This document shows, in pieces, positions 54,895 to 64,000 of a stretch of 64,000 nucleotides of DNA; within the stretch, counting starts at the first letter, position 1; the number at the start of each line of letters is the position of its first letter. The notes below the pieces were generated by a model. It was not told where the DNA came from. It did not search any database and was given only the letters and a program-made list of their open reading frames with translations. A program made the position numbers and the translations under genes. The stretch lies in NCBI RefSeq assembly GCF_002127325.2, contig NC_035437.2, forward strand, positions 160,732,682 through 160,796,681. The letters run 5' to 3'. Source of the stretch: Helianthus annuus (lineage: Eukaryota > Streptophyta > Magnoliopsida > Asterales > Asteraceae).

Positions 54895-55429
54895 TGTAAC
54901 ACCCTAACACGCTTTAACTGAAAAGACGCAGCGGAATTACGTAACATAAAATTTCTTTCATTAAAAACGTTTTGTCTTACTTGAAACTTCATTATATAAT
55001 AACCTTTTTACAATATACGCATCTTTCGTACTCATTTACAAAATGAAAGTTTAACTTATGTCTAGCATTTTATATACTCCAGGATCCCCGTACAATCTAT
55101 CTTGCAACTCGGACCTTGATCGCTACACCTCAAGATGATAATTTGTCATTCGTACAACCTGCACCCACCACATACATTCACAACATTAGTATTCATCATA
55201 TACTAACAAGATTCTTAATCATGTAGTCTCGCTACGTTCTATTCACAAATACTTTTCGTCCCGTTTTCTTTCTAGATCTAGTCATTCCATCCGGGCGTCT
55301 AATCCTTGACGAACTTCGATATAGTACCTGCACCATATTCCATTCTCGAGGCACACTGTTAATAACGTCAATACTTAATTGTATTGAAACTACGCATACA
55401 TTGCATACCTGACTGTGTACATACATCCC

Positions 55430-55690
55430 TACCCACATACATGCCTACATACATACATAACTACATACAATCATAATTACATGCATACTTAACTACATAC
55501 AGACATACCCTTTTCACATACATACATACATACATACATACACACACATACATACCTACATACATACATAACTACACACAAACATACATTCATAATACGG
55601 ATCATAACTACACTTGTGCATACCTTCGCTCACACGTACATTTACATACATGATTACATAAATACATTCATACATACATACTACCTCATA
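55430..55690. repeat. (CATA)n-rich microsatellite region
   Basis: Imperfect CATA repeats; longer by 8 bp in the other LTR (about 61012-61280). The minus-strand frame MYECIYVIMYVNVRV at 61071-61265 is this repeat translated. Confidence 0.85.
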
Positions 55691-56004
55691 TTCATGATTA
55701 CTTATTAGCTTAAGCGTATTGGGAAGAAGTTAGACCTATACATACTGACCCACATACTTAATTCGTTTCCCGCATACACACTTACCCTTTTCCATTCTTA
55801 CTCATGCTTCCTAAACGCTCTTTAGGTGACTTTCGAGTACACATCGGATCTTAAAGACGAGTTCCATACTTAACCGTAGCTTACCAAGCCATTTGGTAGG
55901 GTTAAGGTGCATTATAGAGGCTTATCGGGGCTTGGGACGAATTCACGAGGCCCGAAATTAAAGGAAAACAAAGAAAAACATAATTTACAATTTGCACCTG
56001 ACCT

Positions 56005-56139
56005 CCACCGTAAGCTACGGTGGCTACCGTAGCTTACGGTGGCCCCCAAAATCCTACGGCAGTCATATACTGCCTTACGGCAGAAATCAAATCCCCAGCA
56101 CCCACCGTAGCTTACGGTGGGCACCGTAAGCTACGGTGA
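56005..56139 (-). promoter_or_regulatory. Two palindrome pairs in the LARD-like LTR
   Basis: CCACCGTAAGCTACGGTGG (56005-56023) abuts an inverted version CTACCGTAGCTTACGGTGG (56024-56042). The inverted and direct versions recur at 56102-56120 and 56121-56139, both with a 19-bp pitch. Between them CTACGGCAG...CTGCCTTACGGCAG forms further arms. Repeated in the other LTR at 61595-61632 and 61692-61729. Confidence 0.75.
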
Positions 56140-58122
56140 AGCCCAGATCAGCCTTCCTTTTTCACACTAAAACTCGCATAACTCGTTCGTTTTGCGTCCG
56201 AATCACTTGGAACTTGTTTCTAATTGTCCGTAAAACATTTCCCTACATCTTATACTAAGAATCCTTACCCCGGGTCCTTAATCTTTACAAACTTCATCAT
56301 TGCTACCTTACTTATACACGATTATTCGACCCGTTTAATACTATCAAATTTCCTTTGTTATAACAATTCCTTCATTATACTAAAATAACACTTAACTTAA
56401 AAACTCACAATCATTACATATCCCTTGTATGATTCTTATCCACACATATAAATATCAAAATTCTACATTTACACTAAGAAGTGAGTCGGGATCACTTACC
56501 TTTTTGCGTCCGTATTCGCGTTCGCTTTCTTGTGTCCTTTTGACTCTTGAGCCTTCCGTGCTTACGTCCCTTTGACTAAACGCTTATCCATACATGTCAC
56601 CACATTTACATTCTTATTAGCATACGAGATATTACATATAAATGATCATGTCGAATGCATAACTCGCAATTAGCTTCCATAGTTAAGTCTAACAAACATA
56701 AGGCATACGCCCAAATCATATCTTTTCAAACTCATACGATCCATCATGTTAACACATAAAACGCATATTAATTTAACACATACCATATGACGTTCCAAGA
56801 TCTTATAATTGTGTCAAAATCTAGTTATGTCCTTTATGTGTAGTTGACTTCCAAAAGTCAACGGTTTAATGTATAAACTTCCGACTTAACTTCATATAAT
56901 CGCCACATCATATTAGGCTATACATACGACACTATATGCATTTCCTACTTATGATGCAAACGTACTTACAACCACATAATCACATAATCATACACGCATA
57001 CATATTTACTCACACATACATTCGTTTCATTACACACACGTTCTTGTTAGCATATGAAATTATACAAGAGAACAACCATATTAATTTACAATTCACATTC
57101 GACTTCCATTAATCATATCAATAGCATGTGGTACACTATGGTGAGATACTCATTTAATCGCATGATCACTTGTTTACATATACACACCATACTAGAAACC
57201 TCATTAATTCTACAATTACACCATAATCCATACTTAGCAATGAACTATATCTAAACTCAATTCTCATGTTAATTTACTATCAAACATCCCTTTATCACCT
57301 TCCATATATAATTACCACTTACTTGCATACTATTTCACCTTCTAAATTCACCTAGTCATTTCATCGAACACTTGGCATGCGTACAAGTTTCTAAACATGA
57401 TGTACAAGTAATCTTCATTCTTTTCTTCCTAGTTCTTGTTTTCAATCATCCAAACTACCAATAACAATTCAATTTCATACCATGTTCAATATAACTAACA
57501 ATTTGGTCACATGCAACATATCATATCAAGAATCAAACAAAGGTTGGACATGGGTGACATACCCATGTCGCCATTTCTACTAACCCCAAGTGGGTTTCAT
57601 CTCCAAATCTCAATTAACATCAAATCTTGTATAATTCACATTCCAAATGATAAGTCTAACATATATTCATACTTAATTTCAGTAAATTTTGTGGATTGAT
57701 CCTAAGCCACTTCATACAAAAATCATCAAACTCAAAATTACAACTTACCATATGTTTGTTAGGGTTAGATTATGAGAAATCTTCATCCATGCACAGCTTT
57801 CCATTCGATTTTGGCTTTGATTGGGCTGAATTTGTGTTGTTCTTGAGAGCTAGGGTTCACACCCCCTCTGCTCTTCTCCTGGACGATCCCCCACGCACAC
57901 ACACCTTGTGTGTGTGTGATGTTTTGTTTTAATAACTTGAGTTTCCAACTTGGCACCCTTAGTCCCTCAAGTTTAACATATTATCTTAATTGCCACAATC
58001 CTCATTTTTTTATTTATTTATTAGACACTTAACTAGGCCTAGTAACTTAGTTACTGTACTTCATCTAATTACATAAGGTAACCTACTAACGAATTTAATA
58101 ATTCGAGTTTTGGGGTGTTACA

Positions 58123-60476
58123 AATCTACCCCCCTTAAAGAAGGTTTCGTCCCCGAAACCTTTTTCTCATTCCTACTAAACCCGTTCCACTCTTACCTTT
58201 TTCGCCTTATTCCTTCGCGAGGCTTATTACAACTTAAATACATTCAGGATCTTGCCAGTAGTCCTATTCAAGCATAAACATAATTTTATACATTGTCCCT
58301 ACATTCTTAAATTAAGCCACATAAAAAGGTCGGAACTTGTCCAGAGCTCTTATTAGTGTCTTTTACTTATAAGACTAGCTCTTAGCACATATCATTACTA
58401 GCGTTTCATTCATCGTATTTATTCCAAATGTATAAAATTACAATCACTAATCGTACAAACCTAAGTCTGCGGCTTGTATCTAACATCCTATATAAGCGTA
58501 TTACATTCATATATTTGCTAATCGAAATAAATCGATTTATTTCATTCTACTCATACATCATATGCTATCTTTCATTTTGTTCATTACGAGCCATCCTAAA
58601 CATTCCATTACTATCGTTACTTCCGATTATCCTTAAGCTCATAGGAGGGGCCGATATATTATCGTACACATGCTATAATCACTCAAAGACTTATTATTAC
58701 AACCAAAATCACACTTCTTTTACCCGTACTTATCATGCAGACTAAGCATTATTTCCGTGGTTACTATTGTCAATTATGCCATGCGTATCTTTTCTACAAG
58801 GTCTTGTTCAAATGAACATGGCCAACAAGCCGAGCATCAAGGTTAGCATTTCTTAACGATACTCGCCGTCTCGTATATTCTATCATAATTTCCACAGTTA
58901 TGATCGTTCAAGTTCAGTACCACCAGTTCACATAGAAACATCATTCAATATGTAACTTTCTATTTAACATCCACAAGTTAAACCATTTACTGACCTTGCT
59001 AATTTGGCACCGACCAACGTGTAACAACCCGAGTTGACTCGCTCCTTCACGAACCCGTATCTTAACAGGGTTGATCTTGTCCATCTGGTATCATGAGCTT
59101 TCATTCATGAGCATTCTTTCACCGTCCTCGGTAGATTCATTGCATCATGATTTCTGCCAATCTCATTATAAAATTTGGGGTTTACACACTTCATTCGATT
59201 ATATTTAAACATGATGTTTATCACATGACCTCGTTTATACATCAATACTTTATCAATTCTTCTTAAGACATTAGTGTGTTAGACCTATTCATAACAGGTC
59301 AATACATGGCCATTTCTTAATATATCATTCTTGTTATTTATATATGTATACGTATCGAGGTACATGTTTTAAATCCGTCCCACGGATTTAAATGTAACAT
59401 CCATACCCTTCATTCCTTCTATGTTTGAATCCATCTAGCGGCTTCAAACATATCATTTGTACCTTTTCTTCCTTACATGTGTTTTAACAAAAACTTAAAG
59501 TTTTACCCACCTTCAGCAACAAGATTTTAAAGTTAGTCATCTCAGTTGTCGAATCATAATCACTTCATTTTAGTTCCATCCACATGTGAGCTTTCTTCTT
59601 TCTTACACATTCGACTACCCAAGTAATTGGGTTCAGCATAAACACTCTCAAAGAGAGTTAAGCATACACATTCGACCACCCAAGTAATTGGGTTTTTCGC
59701 TTTTAACATAAATTCTTCTTTCTATCCGTATAACGGATTAAGCTTCTAGCATCCATGAGAGCATTCAAAGTCACCCGTTCAAAACGGATGGTAGCTTATT
59801 CTTGCTCGACTTGTTTGCCAGAACCGGTCGGCTCGCATAGTTTATCATAACCTTCGTTAGCATAACCAAATCCGCAATGGTTTGCTATTTCGCATTCGCT
59901 ACAACATAGCGCCCACCTGCTACCCAGTTCTACCGGGCATACCTGCAATAATTACCACGGTCTCACGAACGTCATATGCTTCTTGCGTACTGGCCAGGTG
60001 CGCAATCCACACACTAGTTTCGTGCCTTCGTGTAATCATCGCCTTACGCCCGAGAGATGGGTTTCAGTTGCGTGCATATTTCTAAAACTTCCCCAAGACC
60101 ACATCATGATCTTTCGTTTAATAATTACCCTCCCAGGGAGACCCTTTCCTTTTTTATTTTGACATCGGTACTCATACATATTAGTATTGTGTACCTGGGG
60201 TTAATTTGCCTAGTTGCACCTTCGCCCGCCTTGGCGTTCATCCTATTCTGCATTCACGGATCTCCTTCTTCAAACTCTTAAGCTTACCTTGCACATAACA
60301 TACTATTAGTTTCCTTCAAATACATAATCTAATACATACTTACATTCGCTTTTGCATTTAGGCCTCGATCGAGTCTTAGATTGTACGGGTTCTTAGTCAC
60401 GAGAGCACACCGGTTTGAGTTCAAGTATTTACCTCCTGTTACTTGATTCTCTCAAACCAGGGCTCTGATACCAACT
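58123..60476 (-). other. Non-coding interior of the LARD-like element
   Basis: No protein domain on either strand. Short plus-strand frames (58428-58745, 59882-60085, 60057-60281) are not conserved-looking and run against the element's orientation. Confidence 0.7.
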
Positions 60477-63400
60477 TGTAACACCCTAACACGCTTTAAC
60501 TGAAAAGACGCAGCGGAATTACGTAACATAAAATTTCTTTCATTAAAAACGTTTTGTCTTACTTGAAACTTCATTATATAATAACCTTTTTACAATATAC
60601 GCATCTTTCGTACTCATTTACAAAATGAAAGTTTAACTTATGTCTAGCATTTTATATACTCCAGGATCCCCGTACAATCTATCTTGCAACTCGGACCTTG
60701 ATCGCTACACCTCAAGATGATAATTTGTCATTCGTACAACCTGCACCCACCACATACATTCACAACATTAGTATTCATCATATACTAACAAGATTCTTAA
60801 TCATGTAGTCTCGCTACGTTCTATTCACAAATACTTTTCGTCCCGTTTTCTTTCTAGATCTAGTCATTCCATCCGGGCGTCTAATCCTTGACGAACTTCG
60901 ATATAGTACCTGCACCATATTCCATTCTCGAGGCACACTGTTAATAACGTCAATACTTAATTGTATTGAAACTACGCATACATTGCATACCTGACTGTGT
61001 ACATACATCCCTACCCACATACATGCCTACATACATACATAACTACATACAATCATAATTACATGCATACTTAACTACATACAGACATACCCTTTTCACA
61101 TACATACATACATACATACATACACACACATACATACCTACATACATACATACATACATAACTACACACAAACATACATTCATAATACGGATCATAACTA
61201 CACTTGTGCATACCTTCGCTCACACGTACATTTACATACATGATTACATAAATACATTCATACATACATACTACCTCATATTCATGATTACTTATTAGCT
61301 TAAGCGTATTGGGAAGAAGTTAGACCTATACATACTGACCCACATACTTAATTCATTTCCCGCATACACACTTACCCTTTTCCATTCTTACTCATGCTTC
61401 CTAAACGCTCTTTAGGTGACTTTCGAGTACACATCGGATCTTAAAGACGAGTTCCATACTTAACCGTAGCTTACCAAGCCATTTGGTAGGGTTAAGGTGC
61501 ATTATAGAGGCTTATCGGGGCTTGGGACGAATTCACGAGGCCCGAAATTAAAGGAAAACAAAGAAAAACATAATTTACAATTTGCACCTGACCTCCACCG
61601 TAAGCTACGGTGGCTACCGTAGCTTACGGTGGCCCCCAAAATCCTACGGCAGTCATATACTGCCTTACGGCAGAAATCAAATCCCCAGCACCCACCGTAG
61701 GTTACGGTGGGCACCGTAAGCTACGGTGAAGCCCAGATCAGCCTTCCTTTTTTCACACTAAAACTCGCATAACTCGTTCGTTTTGCGTCCGAATCACTTG
61801 GAACTTGTTTCTAATTGTCCGTAAAACATTTCCCTACATCTTATACTAAGAATCCTTACCCCGGGTCCTTAATCTTTACAAACTTCATCATTGCTACCTT
61901 ACTTATACACGATTATTCGACCCGTTTAATACTATCAAATTTCCTTTGTTATAACAATTCCTTCATTATACTAAAATAACACTTAACTTAAAAACTCACA
62001 ATCATTACATATCCCTTGTATGATTCTTATCCACACATATAAATATCAAAATTCTACATTTACACTAAGAAGTGAGTCGGGATCACTTACCTTTTTGCGT
62101 CCGTATTCGCGTTCGCTTTCTTGTGTCCTTTTGACTCTTGAGCCTTCCGTTCTTACGTCCCTTTGACTAAACGCTTATCCATACATGTCACCACATTTAC
62201 ATTCTTATTAGCATACGAGATATTACATATAAATGATCATGTCGAATGCATAACTCGCAATTAGCTTCCATAGTTAAGTCTAACAAACATAAGGCATACG
62301 CCCAAATCATATCTTTTCAAACTCATACGATCCATCATGTTAACACATAAAACGCATATTAATTTAACACATACCATATGACGTTCCAAGATCTTATAAT
62401 TGTGTCAAAATCTAGTTATGTCCTTTATGTGCAGTTGACTTCCAAAAGTCAACGGTTTAATGTATAAACTTCCGACTTAACTTCATATAATCGCCACATC
62501 ATATTAGGCTATACATACGACACTATATGCATTTCCTACTTATGATGCAAACGTACTTACAACCACATAATCACATAATCATACACGCATACATATTTAC
62601 TCACACATACATTCGTTTCATTACACACACGTTCTTGTTAGCATATGAAATTATACAAGAGAACAACCATATTAATTCACAATTCACATTCGACTTCCAT
62701 TAATCATATCAATAGCATGTGGTACACTATGGTGAGATACTCATTTAATCGCATGATCACTTGTTTACATATACACACCATACTAGAAACCTCATTAATT
62801 CTACAATTACACCATAATCCATACTTAGCAATGAACTATATCTAAACTCAATTCTCATGTTAATTTACTATCAAACATCCCTTTATCACCTTCCATATAT
62901 AATTACCACTTACTTGCATACTATTTCACCTTCTAAATTCACCTAGTCATTTCATCGAACACTTGGCATGCGTACAAGTTTCTAAACATGATGTACAAGT
63001 AATCTTCATTCTTTTCTTCCTAGTTCTTGTTTTCAATCATCCAAACTACCAATAACAATTCAATTTCATACCATGTTCAATATAACTAACAATTTGGTCA
63101 CATGCAACATATCATATCAAGAATCAAACAAAGATTGGACATGGGTGACATACCCATGTCGCCATTTCTACTAACCCTAAGTGGGTTTCATCTCCAAATC
63201 TCAATTAACATCAAATCTTGTATAATTCACATTCCAAATGATAAGTCTAACATATATTCATACTTAATTTCAGTAAATTTTGTGGATTGATCCTAAGCCA
63301 CTTCATACAAAAATCATCAAACTCAAAATTACAACTTACCATATGTTTGTTAGGGTTAGATTATGAGAAATCTTCATCCATGCACAGCTTTCCATTCGAT

Positions 63401-63715
63401 TTTGGCTTTGATTGGGCTGAATTTGTGTTGTTCTTGAGAGCTAGGGTTCACACCCCCTCTGCTCTTCTCCTGGACGATCCCCCACGCACACACACCTTGT
63501 GTGTGTGTGTGATGTTTTGTTTTAATAACTTGAGTTTCCATCTTGGCACCCTTAGTCCCTCAAGTTTAACATATTATCTTAATTGCCACAATCCTCATTC
63601 TTTTATTTATTTATTAGACACTTAACTAGGCCTAGTAACTTAGTTACTGTACTTCATCTAATTACATAAGGTAACCTACTAACGAATTTAATAATTCGAG
63701 TTTTGGGGTGTTACA
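60477..63715 (-). repeat. LARD-like element, 5' LTR
   Basis: Promoter-bearing copy. The primer site lies just outside its inner edge. Confidence 0.92.
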
Positions 63716-63720
63716 CTCCT

Positions 63721-64000
63721 CTTGTACCCAATGCAACTACGGTACCTGAAGCTACTGCACCAACTCCAAATTTACCTCTACAATCAGAACCCATTATACC
63801 TCATGACGAAGGCACATCAAACACTCAAAATCAAGACAACGCTGAACCCGATAATCCACTCAAGAGGTCATCTAAGCAAAGAAGGCCTACTAATTGGGAT
63901 GATTATGTTACCTACCTGACTGAAATGGATCTCGGAAAGCTCAATGATCCTATTTCTTACAATGAAGCCATTAGCAGTGATTAGTCTTCTGAATGGAACA
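63721..64000 (+). pseudogene. Copia pol fragment, second part, into reverse transcriptase
   Basis: Resumes in frame after the insertion (LVPNATTVPEATAP), a proline/acid linker, then RRPTNWDDYVTYLTEMDLG and DPISYNEAISSD, the start of the copia RT domain. TAG at 63982-63984 stands where a Gln codon is expected (SSEWN follows). The window ends inside RT. Confidence 0.82.

Larger units (their letters stand above)
54895..58122 (-). repeat. LARD-like element, 3' LTR
   Basis: Contains palindrome pairs at 56005-56042 and 56102-56139 and a CATA-rich stretch (about 55430-55690). Confidence 0.92.
54895..63715 (-). mobile_element. Large non-autonomous LTR element (LARD-like), TSD CTCCT
   Basis: LTRs 54895-58122 (3228 bp) and 60477-63715 (3239 bp), TGTAACACCC...GGGTGTTACA in plus orientation. 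CTCCT flanks both sides (54890-54894, 63716-63720). The minus strand has the primer site (TTGGTATCAGAGCC, complement of 60461-60475) and purine tract (TTTAAGGGGGGTAG, complement of 58127-58140). The 2.35-kb interior codes for nothing recognisable. GGTTTCGGGGACGAAACC before the purine tract is typical of Tekay-type 3' regions, so it is probably a deletion derivative of one. By eye about ten substitutions separate the LTRs. Confidence 0.92.

Noticed and set aside
61071..61265. 64-residue Met/Cys/Tyr-rich minus-strand frame as a peptide gene
   Set aside because: It is the CATA microsatellite translated; absent as such from the other LTR.
1..64000. tRNA, rRNA or other structural RNA genes
   Set aside because: None seen; tRNA-like matches are retrotransposon primer sites complementary to tRNA ends.

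Overview
The window is plant nuclear DNA. It has spliced genes with GT-AG introns, LTR retrotransposons nested inside one another, LINE, hAT, Mutator, PIF/Harbinger and Helitron relics, and very low gene density. The style of the Tekay-like elements (TGTAACACC LTR starts) and of the Helitron ends suggests an Asteraceae genome; this is inference, since no marker gene is present. All coordinates, splice sites and target-site duplications (TSDs) were read by eye.

Region 1 (1-15115) is a graveyard of DNA transposons and old retroelement pieces. It holds a duplicated GGTACC-rich element, a Helitron-like 3' end, a MITE with a second copy at 53829, a relic LTR promoter, a Ty3/gypsy RT scrap, a 5'-truncated LINE (7683-9360), two Tourist-like MITEs sharing one TAA, a 1.1-kb hAT element with an 8-bp TSD, a complete but mutated PIF/Harbinger element (11939-14088) and a Mutator-like foldback with 170-bp arms.

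Region 2 (15116-46091) is one nested retrotransposon tower. The base is a non-autonomous LTR element (TSD TTAAA) whose gag-like ORF continues in frame into a purple acid phosphatase fragment. A chromovirus (15296-40485, TSD ATCTC) landed in its 3' LTR, and a deleted copia (43378-45572, TSD AGGTC) in its gag. The chromovirus in turn received a 3.5-kb solo LTR (TSD ATGGG), a 9.2-kb Tekay-like element (TSD GTTTG) and a 7.3-kb non-autonomous element primed by tRNA-Asp (TSD TTAC). Every boundary has a readable TSD, so the order of events can be reconstructed.

Region 3 (46650-53505, minus strand) holds the only intact host gene: a nine-exon C2/VASt/C2/GRAM/VASt protein of about 1024 residues. Its 2.7-kb first intron carries two MITEs and a Helitron, and a MITE sits just upstream of its promoter.

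Region 4 (54150-64000) is a degenerate copia pol split by an 8.8-kb non-autonomous LTR element (TSD CTCCT).

The most unusual signal is a shared promoter layout in LTRs of unrelated families: two short GC-rich palindromes followed by a TATA box. In the tRNA-Asp element the palindrome pairs recur 14 times with an exact 21-bp pitch. In that element and in the Tekay-like element the TATA box lies exactly 19 nt beyond the second palindrome.
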